64,000 bases of DNA, taken from positions 1-64,000 of the forward strand of contig CBFGUW010000013.1 of assembly GCA_965652395.1 (NCBI GenBank), read 5' to 3'. A model generated the notes under the pieces. It was not told the DNA's origin, did not search any database, and was given only the letters and a program-made list of their open reading frames with translations. Positions within the stretch are counted from its first letter, which is position 1. Each line of letters opens with the position of its first letter. This document shows, one piece after another, positions 9,372 to 18,785 of this stretch. A program made the position numbers and the translations under genes. Origin of the DNA: Saccharospirillum sp965652395. Lineage in GTDB: Bacteria > Pseudomonadota > Gammaproteobacteria > Pseudomonadales > Natronospirillaceae.

Positions 9372-10667
9372 TTAACCGGAGACGGTTTCCGGTTTTTCAA
9401 GCAATGCAAAGTAAAACCCGTCGTGACCACCGGGCTGCGGCAGCCACTGTACCCCGAGTGCGACCTCTGCGTCACCTGCGAGATCCACCGGCACCAGCCG
9501 GGCATCGGAGGTTTTGCCGAGAAACGCTTCAATCTGGCGGCTGTTTTCCCGTTGGAAAACCGAACAGGTGGCATACAACAGTCGACCGCCCGGTTTCAGG
9601 GTGGTCCACAGGCGTTGCAGCAAATGGGCCTGGACCTGGGTCAGAAAATCGATGTCCTTTGGTTTACGCAGCAACTTGATGTCCGGATGGCGGCGAATCA
9701 CGCCACTGCCTGAACAGGGGGCGTCCAACAGGATGCGGTCGAAGGGGTTGCCGTCCCACCAGCTTTTCAGGTCCGAGGCGTCGGCGGCCAACAGGTGAGC
9801 CGAGAGTGACAGGCGGTCGAGATTTTCCTGTACCCGGGCGAGCCGGTCCGAATCGATGTCGAGGGCGGTCAGGTCGATGTCCGCCTGCTCCAGCAAATGG
9901 CCGGTCTTTCCGCCGGGGGCGGCACAGGCATCCAACACACGCTCGCCATTTTGGGACGCTAATAGCCAGGTGCACTGCTGCGCGGCTTCATCCTGCACGC
10001 TGACATCACCTTCGGTGAAACCGGGTAATGCCACAACCGGCGCGGCCTCACTGAGTGTGACGGCGGATGGGGTCGCCGCACAGGCTTCCACGCCCAGCCC
10101 TTCGTTCCGGGCGGTTTCCAGCCAGGCGTCCCGGCTCTGTTTCCGGGCATTGACCCTTAAAGTCATCGGGCCCTGAACATTGCTGTCGGCCATGATGGCC
10201 TGCCACTGCTCGGGGTAATCCTGACGCAGGGCTCGGGCGATCCAACCGGGATAGCCTTCTTTGTTCTGCAGTTTTTCCACCAGTTCTTCCTGCTCTCGCT
10301 GGAAGCGGCGCAACGCGGCATTCAACAAACCTTTGGCCCAGGGCTTTTTCAACGGCTTGGTGACATCGACGGTTTCATAAATCGCGGCGTGCTCGGGTAG
10401 GTCGAGCTTCCAGAGCTGGTACAACCCCAGCACCAGCAGCATGTGGACCACTCGTTCCTTGCGCTGGATAGGCTTATTGAGCAATCGGCGGGCGATTTCA
10501 TCCAAGGAGAGGTAATGGCGCACGCTGCCGTAGACCAACTGCTGGTAGAAACCACCCTGGCTTGGGTCCAGCTCGGCACGGTATTGGGGGATCAGATCGC
10601 TGAGCGAGCGTCCGTTATCCACCACCTGTACCAGAGTTTGGGCGGCCAGACGTCTTGGGTCAGTCAT
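9372..10667 (-). CDS. rsmB: 16S rRNA (cytosine(967)-C(5))-methyltransferase RsmB
   Basis: 431 aa from ATG 10667, which overlaps the fmt stop as ATGA; this coupling and the conserved MTDPRRLAAQTLVQV start argue against the longer frame to 10763. A NusB-like RNA-binding domain occupies about residues 1-140. The methyltransferase domain shows the SAM motif LDACAAPGGKTGHLLE, the catalytic-cysteine motif DAPCSGSGVIRRHPDIK and the second cysteine in ATCSVFQREN. It methylates C967 of 16S rRNA. Position in the def-fmt-rsmB operon is conserved in gammaproteobacteria. Confidence 0.96.
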   Translation of the reverse strand: MTDPRRLAAQTLVQVVDNGRSLSDLIPQYRAELDPSQGGFYQQLVYGSVRHYLSLDEIARRLLNKPIQRKERVVHMLLVLGLYQLWKLDLPEHAAIYETVDVTKPLKKPWAKGLLNAALRRFQREQEELVEKLQNKEGYPGWIARALRQDYPEQWQAIMADSNVQGPMTLRVNARKQSRDAWLETARNEGLGVEACAATPSAVTLSEAAPVVALPGFTEGDVSVQDEAAQQCTWLLASQNGERVLDACAAPGGKTGHLLEQADIDLTALDIDSDRLARVQENLDRLSLSAHLLAADASDLKSWWDGNPFDRILLDAPCSGSGVIRRHPDIKLLRKPKDIDFLTQVQAHLLQRLWTTLKPGGRLLYATCSVFQRENSRQIEAFLGKTSDARLVPVDLAGDAEVALGVQWLPQPGGHDGFYFALLEKPETVSG

Positions 10668-11617
10668 GGGGCGGAATGTTCTCCCAAATGAGGGTGGGCC
10701 GTTAACTGGTCCCGTCGCGCATTCAGCACATCGGCCACGGGCATGGCTTTTTTGCCCGGCCATTGCAGCTGAAGAATCTCCAGCATTTGTTCACCGCAGG
10801 CCACCAGCAGACGATTGCCTTCGACGACAAGAGTACCGGCGGGCACCGATGGAATCTGGTCCAGCGCTACGGCTTCGTGAATGCGGAGGGTTTGATCCTG
10901 CCATTGGGTATAGGCGCCCGGCCAGGGAGTCAGGCCGCGAATCTGGCGGTCGATGGCTTGGGCAGACTGCTGCCAGTCGATGTTGCCTTCCGCCTTGTTC
11001 AATTTGTGGGCATAGGTGGCGAGATCGCCATCCTGCGCTTCAGGGGTCAGGGTCCCGGTTTCCAACCCGTTCAGGGCGTCGATCAAGGCGGGGCGGCCCA
11101 GTTCGATCAGCTTGTCGTGCAGGCTGGCACTGGTTTCCCGAGGTGCTATGGCGCATTCCGTCTTGAGCAGCATCGCACCGGTATCAAGCCCGGCATCCAT
11201 CTGCATGATGGTTACGCCGGTGCGTTCATCGCCCGCCAACAACGAACGATGAATCGGCGCCGCGCCGCGCCAACGCGGCAACAGGGAGGCATGAACGTTA
11301 ATGCAGCCCAGGCGGGGGGTATCGAGCACGACCTGAGGCAGCAGCAACCCATAGGCGACCACGACCATGATATCGGCCTCTAGCGCCGCCAGTTGGTCGA
11401 CCGCGCCGTCTTCTTTGAAGGATTTTGGCTGGTAGACCGGCAGACCGGCGGCTTCGGCAACCGCCTTGACCGGTGAGGGCATCAACTTACGGCCCCGGCC
11501 AGCGGGACGGTCCGGCTGGGTGTAAACCCCCACCAACTGGTGGGAGGAATCAAGGATGGCTTTCAGGTGTTCAGCGGCGAATTCCGGTGTCCCGGCGAAA
11601 ACGACTTTCAATCCCAT
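10664..11617 (-). CDS. fmt: methionyl-tRNA formyltransferase
   Basis: 317 aa, normal length. The N-terminal formyltransferase domain starts MGLKVVFAGTPEFAAEHL and contains the signature HASLLPRWRGAAPI with the catalytic Asn/His/Asp set; the C-terminal OB-like tRNA-binding domain follows from about residue 205. It formylates Met-tRNAi for initiation. It begins three bases after def and its stop overlaps the rsmB start by four bases. Confidence 0.97.
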   Translation of the reverse strand: MGLKVVFAGTPEFAAEHLKAILDSSHQLVGVYTQPDRPAGRGRKLMPSPVKAVAEAAGLPVYQPKSFKEDGAVDQLAALEADIMVVVAYGLLLPQVVLDTPRLGCINVHASLLPRWRGAAPIHRSLLAGDERTGVTIMQMDAGLDTGAMLLKTECAIAPRETSASLHDKLIELGRPALIDALNGLETGTLTPEAQDGDLATYAHKLNKAEGNIDWQQSAQAIDRQIRGLTPWPGAYTQWQDQTLRIHEAVALDQIPSVPAGTLVVEGNRLLVACGEQMLEILQLQWPGKKAMPVADVLNARRDQLTAHPHLGEHSAP

Positions 11618-11620
11618 GAA

Positions 11621-12127
11621 TCAGGACACCGCCATACGGTGCTGTTTCTCCAGCTTCTTGCGGATGCGGTTGCGCTTCAGGTTGGAGAGATAATCGACAA
11701 AGAGCTTGCCGTCGAGATGGTCTATCTCATGCTGAATGCAGATCGCCAGCAGGTCCTCAGCCATCAGCTCAAAGGTTTCACCTTCGGTATTCAGGGCAGT
11801 CACACGGATTTTATCGGACCGGGTCACCTGTTCGTAAAAACCGGGCACCGACAGACAACCTTCCTGGTACTCAATCGGGTTGCCAAGCTTCTCGTACTGC
11901 GGATTGATCAATACGTAGGGGTCGCTCTGATCGTCGGAGACATCCACCACGATCACCCGCTCATGCACGTTCACCTGGGTGGCCGCCAGGCCGATGCCGG
12001 GGGCGTCGTACATGGTTTCGAGCATGTCGTTCGCCAGGGTGCGAATGCGGTCGTCCACTTCCGCCACCGGTTGGGCGACCGTGCGCAGACGTGGATCGGG
12101 GTATTCGAGTATGTCGAGCTTTGCCAT
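11621..12127 (-). CDS. def: peptide deformylase
   Basis: 168 aa with the three deformylase motifs in order: GIGLAATQV, EGCLSVPG and QHEIDHLDG, which supply the metal ligands Cys, His, His and the catalytic Glu. It removes the N-formyl group from nascent proteins. ATG 12127 follows an AGGTAACAGA Shine-Dalgarno-like sequence. It is the first gene of the operon and is divergent from the LysM gene, so its promoter is in 12128-12518. Confidence 0.97.
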   Translation of the reverse strand: MAKLDILEYPDPRLRTVAQPVAEVDDRIRTLANDMLETMYDAPGIGLAATQVNVHERVIVVDVSDDQSDPYVLINPQYEKLGNPIEYQEGCLSVPGFYEQVTRSDKIRVTALNTEGETFELMAEDLLAICIQHEIDHLDGKLFVDYLSNLKRNRIRKKLEKQHRMAVS

Positions 12128-12518
12128 TCTGTTACCTGATTATTCGGTGCTGTTGCCAATGATCGATAGTCTACATTATTGAGTTGATCATTGTGTGTTC
12201 AATTGGGAGATCTCGTTCAAATTCATAGTGTTGGGCCGGTTTCACTGGAAACCGAATGTGACAGCGATCTCAGTTTTGCACTAATCTGCGAGGATAACTG
12301 CTCAGAGTGGGCTTTAAGATAGGTCGCCAAGCAATTGACTGCTAAACTAAAAATGTTCACTCTAAGCGACTAAGCGGTCGGTATATCGGTCTAGTTATTC
12401 GGTATAGTGGTAGTTTCGGCACTCAATGGCCACCATCCAACCGGACCCTGTCCAACCGAACCCAGTTTGATTCCCGGCGGTTACACCGACGGCAACGCAT
12501 TGTATAGGGAAACAGGCC
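12128..12518. promoter_or_regulatory. divergent intergenic region between def and the LysM gene
   Basis: 391 bases separating two divergent genes, so both promoters should be here. A candidate -10 hexamer TATAGT for the plus-strand gene lies at 12403-12408, but no convincing -35 is at the right distance. I see no gene or repeat. Confidence 0.4.
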
Positions 12519-13595
12519 ATGAGGAAATTCATCGCAGCCTTTATCATCCTTTGCTTGGGCTCTGTTTCGGCGTGGGCGGAAGACACCGTCACCCTGAACC
12601 AGGACGTTCCCGATCGTTATGTGGTCGTTAAGGGCGACACCCTCTGGGACATTTCCGAAATGTTCCTGGCCGACCCCTGGAAGTGGCAGGACATCTGGTA
12701 CCTGAACCCACAGATTGAAAACCCTCACCTGATTTTCCCCGGCGATATCATCGGCCTGATCATGGTCGACGGCGAACGCCGCCTGACGACTCTGGCCCGT
12801 GGTGAGGAGTCACGAACCCTCAAAGTCACGCCGGACGACGCCGAAGGCGGCCTGGTCAAACTCCGCCCGACAGCCCGCATCACCCCTATTTTCGGCGCGA
12901 TTCCCGCCATTCCGCGCGAACATGTCGAAGGCTTTCTTTCCGGCAACCGCATTGTCAGCGAAGAAACCCTGCTGAACGCTCCTTACATCGTCAGTGGTCA
13001 GGAAGGTCGTTTGATCATGGGCGCGGGCGATATCGTCTATGGCCGGGGTGATTTCGACGAATCACTGCGCGTTTATCAGATTTACCGCCAGGGCGAAGAG
13101 CTGATCGACCCTGAATCCCGCGAGTCCCTGGGCTTCGAAGCCATCGAGCTTGGCCAGGCTCGTTTGCAGACCTACTCGCGTGATATCGGTACCCTGTCTC
13201 TGCAACGCTCCAACCAACAGATTCTGCTCGAAGACCGCCTGCTGCCTTCGGATGAGTCGTTGCTCAGCGCCGTCTTCTACCCGAGCGAGCCGCCCGAAGG
13301 CGTAGAAGGTGAAATTTTGCGCGTCGCACGCGGCGTGAAAAGCATCGGTCAGTTCGATGTGGTCATCATCAACAAAGGCGATCAGGATGGTCTGGAAGCC
13401 GGTAACATCTTCCGCGTTTACCAGCAGGGCGGCCGCGTCGTCGACCCTGTTACCGGTGAACGCCTGCAACTGCCCGAAGAAAGCGCGGGCCTGATGATGG
13501 TCTTCCGTACCTTCGATAAAGTCGCCTACGGCCTGATTCTCGAAGCCGATCTGCCGATGAGCGTTGGCGACTCAGTCCGCAGCCCGGGCTTCTAA
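12519..13595 (+). CDS. LysM-domain periplasmic peptidoglycan-binding protein
   Basis: 358 aa. A signal peptide (MRKFIAAFIILCLGSVSAWA) is followed by one LysM domain at about residues 34-85 (YVVVKGDTLWDISEMFL, NPHLIFPGDII). The rest is an uncharacterised C-terminal region found in the gammaproteobacterial LysM proteins encoded next to dprA. LysM binds N-acetylglucosamine in peptidoglycan; the further role is unknown. The order LysM-dprA-tsaC-hemF divergent from def-fmt-rsmB is conserved in Pseudomonas and relatives. A hairpin follows the stop. Confidence 0.9.
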   Translation: MRKFIAAFIILCLGSVSAWAEDTVTLNQDVPDRYVVVKGDTLWDISEMFLADPWKWQDIWYLNPQIENPHLIFPGDIIGLIMVDGERRLTTLARGEESRTLKVTPDDAEGGLVKLRPTARITPIFGAIPAIPREHVEGFLSGNRIVSEETLLNAPYIVSGQEGRLIMGAGDIVYGRGDFDESLRVYQIYRQGEELIDPESRESLGFEAIELGQARLQTYSRDIGTLSLQRSNQQILLEDRLLPSDESLLSAVFYPSEPPEGVEGEILRVARGVKSIGQFDVVIINKGDQDGLEAGNIFRVYQQGGRVVDPVTGERLQLPEESAGLMMVFRTFDKVAYGLILEADLPMSVGDSVRSPGF

Positions 13596-13614
13596 TACGA
13601 TTTTCAAATGAACC

Positions 13615-13643
13615 ACCCCGGTAGGGAAACAGACCGGGGTTTA
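13615..13643 (+). terminator. terminator between the LysM gene and dprA
   Basis: Perfect 8-bp stem ACCCCGGT (13615-13622) with ACCGGGGT (13633-13640), a 10-nt loop, and TTTATT at the 3' side. It lies 20 bases after the stop and 26 bases before dprA. Confidence 0.7.
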
Positions 13644-13668
13644 TTAACTCCAACAGAGGGAGCTGCCC

Positions 13669-14769
13669 ATGCCGGACGAACGTCTGAGCTGGCTGCGCTG
13701 GGTACTGACACCCGGCCTCGGCCTAAAACGCTGCCATCAATTACTGAACCTCATCGATAACCCCGAAGACCTGTTCCGCCACCCGGACCACTGGCCCCTG
13801 CCGGACTCCATCAAAGCTACTCTGCGCGAAATGCACTGGCTGGGCGAACAGCACCCGATCCACCGCAGAGCCCTGGAACAGCTCCGCTGGTCCGAACAAA
13901 GCGGCCATCATCTGGTCAGCTTTCAGTGCAACCATTACCCCGAGTTGCTGAACCAGATTCACGATCCACCGCTGCTGATATGGGTGTCCGGTGACCCGGC
14001 CCTGCTGAACCAGCCGCAAATCGGCATAGTCGGCAGCCGCCGGGCCAGTCTCTCCGCACGTCGTAACGCCCAGCGCCTGGGCCAGGATATCTGCCGGGCC
14101 GGGTTTGTCATCACCAGCGGCGGCGCGGCCGGTATCGACAGCTGCGCGCACGAGGGTGCCCTTGAAAGCGGTGGCAAAACGGTGGCGGTTCTGGGATGCG
14201 GTGTCGATGTGGTCTACCCCAAGCATCACAGCGCTTTGTTTGCCCAGATCGAGCAAAAAGGCGCGCTAATATCCGAATACCCACTCGGCACCCAGCCCCG
14301 CCCGGGGCACTTTCCGCGCCGCAACCGCATCATCAGCGGTTTAAGCGACGCCATCGTGGTGGTGGAAGCCGCCGAACAGAGCGGCTCCCTGATCACCGCC
14401 GAGCATGCGTTGGAACAGGGGCGGGATGTGTATGCCATTCCCGGCGACATCAACAACCCCAACGCCGCCGGCTGCCATCGTTTGATTCAGGACGGCGCCT
14501 ATTTGCTGTCTAAAGCGGAGGATTTACTGCGCTCGCTTCACCCGTGCCACCAAGCGCCTGCCAAGCCAGATATAGCCCCCATCGCCGTGGACCCGGACAT
14601 GCCCGACGTGCAGCAACAACTGCTGACACTGCTTTCAGCCGAACCACAGCCCTTGGATGTATTGAGCGACTACCTCAAGCGCCCCTCCCATTCCTTATTG
14701 GAGCCCCTGCTGGAACTGGAATTGGCCGGATGGATACAGCAGGAACCCGGAGGTTATAGTCGACTTTAG
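13669..14769 (+). CDS. dprA: DNA processing protein DprA (Smf)
   Basis: 366 aa, usual length. An N-terminal SAM-like region is followed by the Rossmann-type DNA-processing domain with IGIVGSRRASLSA, SGGAAGIDSCAHEGAL, LGCGVDVVYPKHH and FPRRNRIISGL. A winged-helix domain occupies the last 70 residues (LLTLLSAEPQPLDVLSDYL). DprA binds single-stranded DNA and loads RecA during transformation. GAGGGAG lies seven bases before ATG 13669. Confidence 0.96.
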   Translation: MPDERLSWLRWVLTPGLGLKRCHQLLNLIDNPEDLFRHPDHWPLPDSIKATLREMHWLGEQHPIHRRALEQLRWSEQSGHHLVSFQCNHYPELLNQIHDPPLLIWVSGDPALLNQPQIGIVGSRRASLSARRNAQRLGQDICRAGFVITSGGAAGIDSCAHEGALESGGKTVAVLGCGVDVVYPKHHSALFAQIEQKGALISEYPLGTQPRPGHFPRRNRIISGLSDAIVVVEAAEQSGSLITAEHALEQGRDVYAIPGDINNPNAAGCHRLIQDGAYLLSKAEDLLRSLHPCHQAPAKPDIAPIAVDPDMPDVQQQLLTLLSAEPQPLDVLSDYLKRPSHSLLEPLLELELAGWIQQEPGGYSRL

Positions 14770-14841
14770 GCAAACTTGTTTGTAACCACTAACGCTTCTG
14801 AGTAACCTTCCGCCGTTAATAAACAGGTTCGTGAGCAAACT

Positions 14842-15405
14842 GTGTTACCCAGCGTTGAATACCAAGTGAAACAGGCCGGACGGCTGATCCAGTCCGGCGG
14901 CGTACTCGCCTACCCAACCGAAGGCGTCTGGGGGCTCGGCTGCGACCCCTGGAACGCCGACGCCGTCGCCCGCATCCTGCGGATCAAACAACGGCCCGTC
15001 GAAAAAGGCCTCATCCTCATCGGCAGCCACCTGGAGCAACTCCTTCCCTGGCTGGCTCCACACAGCGACAGCCAGATCGAAACACTCCAAAACAGCTGGC
15101 CCGGCCCCTACACCTGGGTCGTGCCACACAACGGACTTTTACCGGAATGGATCACCGGCGGCCGCGACAACGTCGCCGTGCGCGTGCCCGGCCACCCCCT
15201 CGCCCGCGCCCTGTGCCAAGCCGCCGACATGCCCATCGTCTCCACCAGCGCCAACCGGGGCGGCAAACCCGCCACCACCGACCCGCTACAGATCAAACTC
15301 AAACTTGGTCTTGAGATCGACGGCCTACTGCCCGGTAAAACCCTACCCGGCGCCCAACCCAGCCAAATTCGAGACCTCATCAGCGGCGACCTGTTCCGCC
15401 CCTAA
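14842..15405 (+). CDS. tsaC: threonylcarbamoyl-AMP synthase TsaC (YrdC family)
   Basis: 187 aa, the length of the short TsaC form. It shows the YrdC fold signatures GVLAYPTEGVWGLGCDP, RIKQRPVEKGLILIG and STSANRGGKPAT. It makes threonylcarbamoyl-AMP from threonine, bicarbonate and ATP for the t6A modification of ANN-decoding tRNAs. The start is GTG 14842; no ATG in frame fits the conserved N-terminus. hemF follows after 21 bases. Confidence 0.95.
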   Translation: MLPSVEYQVKQAGRLIQSGGVLAYPTEGVWGLGCDPWNADAVARILRIKQRPVEKGLILIGSHLEQLLPWLAPHSDSQIETLQNSWPGPYTWVVPHNGLLPEWITGGRDNVAVRVPGHPLARALCQAADMPIVSTSANRGGKPATTDPLQIKLKLGLEIDGLLPGKTLPGAQPSQIRDLISGDLFRP

Positions 15406-15426
15406 GCCACCTAATTCGGAGCCCCC

Positions 15427-16341
15427 ATGTCCAGCCATACCTTCGACATCGACCCAGTCAAAGCCTACCTGCTCGGTCTACAGGACAAAATCTGCGACGC
15501 ACTGGAAACCGAAGACGGCGAACAACGCTTCGCCGAAGAAAGCTGGACCCGCCCCGAAGGCGGCGGCGGACGCTCCCGCATATTGCAGGGCGGACCCGTC
15601 ATCGAAAAAGGCGGCGTCGGCTTCAGCCATGTCATGGGCGAACAAATGCCACCCAGCGCCACCCAACACCGGCCCGAACTCGCCGGATGCCGCTGGCAGG
15701 CCATGGGCGTCTCCCTCGTCATCCACCCGAGAAACCCCTTCACCCCCACCTCCCACGCCAACGTCCGGCTCTTCGTCGCCGAAAAAGACGGCATGGAACC
15801 CGTCTGGTGGTTCGGTGGCGGCTACGACCTAACGCCCTACTACGGATTTGAAGAAGACTGCCAACACTGGCACCAAACCGCCAAAAACGCCTGCGCCCCC
15901 TTCGGAGAAGACGTCTATCCCCGCTTCAAAGCCTGGTGCGACGACTACTTCTACCTGAAACACCGCCAGGAAGCCCGAGGCATCGGCGGCCTGTTCTACG
16001 ACGACCTCAATGAATGGGACTTCGGCACCACCTTCCGCTTCATGCAAGCCGTCGGGAATAGCTATCTGGATGCCTACATCCCCATCGTTCAACGCCGAAA
16101 GAACACGCCCTACGAGCAGCGTCACCGGGATTGGCAGGAAATACGGCGGGGCCGTTATGTGGAGTTCAATCTCGTATTCGACCGGGGCACCTTGTTCGGT
16201 TTACAGTCCGGCGGGAGAACGGAATCCATCCTGATGTCACTGCCCCCTCATGTTCAGTGGGTTTATGGTCATCAGCCGGAACCGGGAAGTGAGGAAGCAA
16301 GGCTGCTTACGGACTTCCTTCCAAAAAGAGGCTGGGTGTAG
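15427..16341 (+). CDS. hemF: oxygen-dependent coproporphyrinogen-III oxidase
   Basis: 304 aa, typical length. Family signatures run through the protein: GGGGRSRIL, GVGFSHVMG, HPRNPFTPTSHANVR, WWFGGGYDLTPYYG, KAWCDDYFYLKHR, RGIGGLFYDDLNEWDF and RGRYVEFNLVFDRGTLFGL. It converts coproporphyrinogen III to protoporphyrinogen IX with O2 in the cytoplasm. It is the last gene of the dprA-tsaC-hemF run; palindromic element E1 follows. Confidence 0.97.
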   Translation: MSSHTFDIDPVKAYLLGLQDKICDALETEDGEQRFAEESWTRPEGGGGRSRILQGGPVIEKGGVGFSHVMGEQMPPSATQHRPELAGCRWQAMGVSLVIHPRNPFTPTSHANVRLFVAEKDGMEPVWWFGGGYDLTPYYGFEEDCQHWHQTAKNACAPFGEDVYPRFKAWCDDYFYLKHRQEARGIGGLFYDDLNEWDFGTTFRFMQAVGNSYLDAYIPIVQRRKNTPYEQRHRDWQEIRRGRYVEFNLVFDRGTLFGLQSGGRTESILMSLPPHVQWVYGHQPEPGSEEARLLTDFLPKRGWV

Positions 16342-16394
16342 GCATCAAAGCCATAAGAGGCCGTAACAAAGGACCATTTTGGCACCGATGACTA

Positions 16395-16507
16395 GTGCCG
16401 GATGCCTGGGCGCCTCAACCAGGGAGGTCCGCAGCAAGGATGCTGCGGTCCAGCCCCCATGGATGGGTTCATGGCGGCCCTGGTTGAGGCGCCCAGGCAG
16501 CCGGCAC
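16395..16507 (-). repeat. palindromic element E1 (short core)
   Basis: Outer arms 16395-16424 and 16478-16507, each 30 nt, are complementary at 29 of 30 positions. The 53-nt core 16425-16477 is the reverse complement of the E2 core with few changes and contains the hairpin CCGCAGC/GCTGCGG. The right flank reads GGGTTCAGCC. It lies between the convergent hemF and racemase genes. No transposase is nearby. Confidence 0.9.
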
Positions 16508-16539
16508 GGGTTCAGCCACAGTAAAAACGAAGCACAACC

Positions 16540-17583
16540 CTACCCCCTAGGCGAAAACAAATGCTCCAGGTCGGAGGCATCCACCAGAGGGTCTTCCAGG
16601 TCAACCACGATGCGTGAATGGGCGATAATGCGGCCACGTCCGGTAATATGACTGTTCCAGGCCCGGTAGCTTCCAACCTGGCCCTCCTCACCCAGACAGG
16701 TCCCGATAAACCGATTCCCCCGAGGCGAAATCGTCTCAAGGCTCTCACCCTTATGGATCTCACCCCGCTGAGCCATCAACGCCAAGCGCGCCGACGTCCC
16801 AGTCCCCGTCGGGCTCCGGCAAACCACACCAGGATGCACATAAGTCGCCGACGGCGACTCAAAACAGCCCCCGCCAAGCTCCCGCACCGGCCCCATAAAA
16901 TGGGCAAACGGCAACGGCCCCACATTGCCCAACTCCGGGTGCTCCTCCAGCAAACCCGGCCGGGCCGCCCGCACAAACGCATCGCCGAAAGCCGTCAGCG
17001 CAATCTCCTCCTCAGCATTCAGATGAAAATCATGCTTCGACGCATCCACCAGCGCAAAATAAGCACCGCTCCACACCAGATCGAAATCGACCCGGCCATA
17101 ATGCGGCACCTCCACACTCAAGCCCTCCTCAGCCACATAAGCCGGTTCACCCTGAGTCGTAATCGACTCCACCCGGCCATTCTTCACAACCGCCTTGATG
17201 CGCGCCAACCCCGCAGGAGACTCCAGCACCACCGGCTGCTCACCCTCCACCATCGGAATCGCACCGCTCTGCAACAACGCCGTCGCCGTGCAAATGGTGT
17301 TGGAGCCCGAATACATCGGATACCCCATCGCCTCCATGATGATATAACCCGCCTGGGCTTCCGGATGATGCGGCTCCACAATCAAATCCACCGACATCGC
17401 CGGATCACCATAGGGTTCGGACAACAGAAGGCGACGCAAGCCATCGCCCTCCTCCTGCAGGTAACGCGCCTTTTCCAGGACCGTCTTACCCGGCAAGGGT
17501 TCAATACCCGACGTCACAATACGGCTCACATCGCCGCCGGACTGGGTATCGATCAACTCCAGAATACGTTCATGATGCGGCAT
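16540..17583 (-). CDS. proline racemase / trans-3-hydroxy-L-proline dehydratase family protein
   Basis: 347 aa with the two-lobed proline racemase fold signatures. The lobe-1 catalytic motif, normally MCGH, reads YSGSNTI, so the cysteine is Ser. The lobe-2 motif, normally SPCGTGTSA, reads SPTGTGTSA, so the second cysteine is Thr. Loss of the second Cys to Thr is known in trans-3-hydroxyproline dehydratases; a Ser plus Thr pair makes racemase or epimerase activity unlikely. AGGAG lies six bases before ATG 17583. The start overlaps the end of the upstream MDR oxidoreductase by 14 bases, so the two are probably co-translated. Substrate unknown. Confidence 0.8.
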   Translation of the reverse strand: MPHHERILELIDTQSGGDVSRIVTSGIEPLPGKTVLEKARYLQEEGDGLRRLLLSEPYGDPAMSVDLIVEPHHPEAQAGYIIMEAMGYPMYSGSNTICTATALLQSGAIPMVEGEQPVVLESPAGLARIKAVVKNGRVESITTQGEPAYVAEEGLSVEVPHYGRVDFDLVWSGAYFALVDASKHDFHLNAEEEIALTAFGDAFVRAARPGLLEEHPELGNVGPLPFAHFMGPVRELGGGCFESPSATYVHPGVVCRSPTGTGTSARLALMAQRGEIHKGESLETISPRGNRFIGTCLGEEGQVGSYRAWNSHITGRGRIIAHSRIVVDLEDPLVDASDLEHLFSPRG

Positions 17584-18682
17584 AGGGTGCTCCTACCTTG
17601 TCCCAATGACGATCCGGTACAACGACCAGCTTGCCGATGTACTGCTTCGACATAAAGTTTTCCTGAGCCCGGTGAAAATCGGACAGGCGATAGGTACGGT
17701 CCAGCAACGGCCGAATCCGGCCATCCTGAATATAATCCACCAACCGGCGGAAAGCCGTGCGGGTCCCCTGTGAAGACCCATGCAGCTCCAGCTGCTTCAA
17801 ATACATGGTGCGCAAATCCAGATCCACCACCGGGCCGCCAATGGCCCCGGCCGTCGAATAACGCCCTTCAGGCCTGAGAATGCGCAGCAAATCATTAAAC
17901 ATGTGCCCGGCCACCAGATCAGCCACCACATCCACCGGCCCATCCACAACCCGGGCCACCTCCTCGACCAGGTCATCCGTATCACGCAGAATCACCGCCT
18001 CCGCACCGATTTCGCGCAACGCCTCTTCCTTACCCTTACTGGACACAGCGTAAGGAATGGCACCGCGCACCCGCGCCAACTGCAGAATGGCCGACCCGAC
18101 ACCGCCGGACGCCCCCGTCACCAGCACCCGCTCGCCTTTGGCCAGACGGGAGCGGTCCAACATCTGCTCTGCGGTCAAATAGGCGCAACAAAAAGTCGCC
18201 AATTCCGCATCGGAAATATTGGCCGTGATTTCATATGCGTTTTCTGCGGGCACCGTCGTATATTCCGCGTAACCGCCGTCCCGGCCGTGGCCGATATAAT
18301 CAATATCCGCCAGACTCTCATCACCTTCGGGACGGTTATAAATACTGAAATCGACCATCACCCGCTCGCCGATGCGTTTCTCGGAAACGCCGTCGCCAAC
18401 GGCGACAATTTCGCCGACCGTGTCGGTCCCCTGAATCCGGGGAAAGGTTAGGGTCGAGCGGCCACGCCGCCAGGTCGAGACCGAGCCGGGGTCGGTTTCG
18501 CTGCCATAAGCGCCTTCGCGCACCCAGACATCGGTGTTGTTCATCCCGCAGGCGTGGACATCAATCAGAACTTCGCCCGGCGCGGGCGTCGGGGTGGGTA
18601 CTTCGGTGTTGTATTGAAGTTGGTCCAGGCCACCGTGGCCGACCAATTGAACTGCCTTCATCACGGAAGGAATTGAAGACAT
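17570..18682 (-). CDS. zinc-independent MDR-family oxidoreductase (quinone oxidoreductase-like)
   Basis: 370 aa. The N-terminal GroES-like domain begins MKAVQLVGHGGLDQLQ, and the Rossmann NAD(P)-binding motif LVTGASGGVGSAILQLA lies near residue 185. Catalytic and structural zinc cysteines of classical alcohol dehydrogenases are not seen, which points to the quinone oxidoreductase/crotonyl-CoA reductase branch. GGAGG seven bases upstream supports ATG 18682. It is the first gene of a two-gene operon with the racemase-family protein. Substrate unknown. Confidence 0.85.
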   Translation of the reverse strand: MSSIPSVMKAVQLVGHGGLDQLQYNTEVPTPTPAPGEVLIDVHACGMNNTDVWVREGAYGSETDPGSVSTWRRGRSTLTFPRIQGTDTVGEIVAVGDGVSEKRIGERVMVDFSIYNRPEGDESLADIDYIGHGRDGGYAEYTTVPAENAYEITANISDAELATFCCAYLTAEQMLDRSRLAKGERVLVTGASGGVGSAILQLARVRGAIPYAVSSKGKEEALREIGAEAVILRDTDDLVEEVARVVDGPVDVVADLVAGHMFNDLLRILRPEGRYSTAGAIGGPVVDLDLRTMYLKQLELHGSSQGTRTAFRRLVDYIQDGRIRPLLDRTYRLSDFHRAQENFMSKQYIGKLVVVPDRHWDKVGAPYAAS

Positions 18683-18785
18683 AGAATTACCTCCACTCGT
18701 TGACGTGTCTCCACGGAAAATAAGGAGCCTGTGAACCAGTCCGCTGATTTATCGCGGCAGCCTAGGAGGCTTGGTGCTTTAACCC

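Noticed and set aside
16618..17655. Plus-strand open frame (345 codons) opposite the racemase-family gene
   Set aside because: Arg/His-rich nonsense protein, antisense to a conserved gene.
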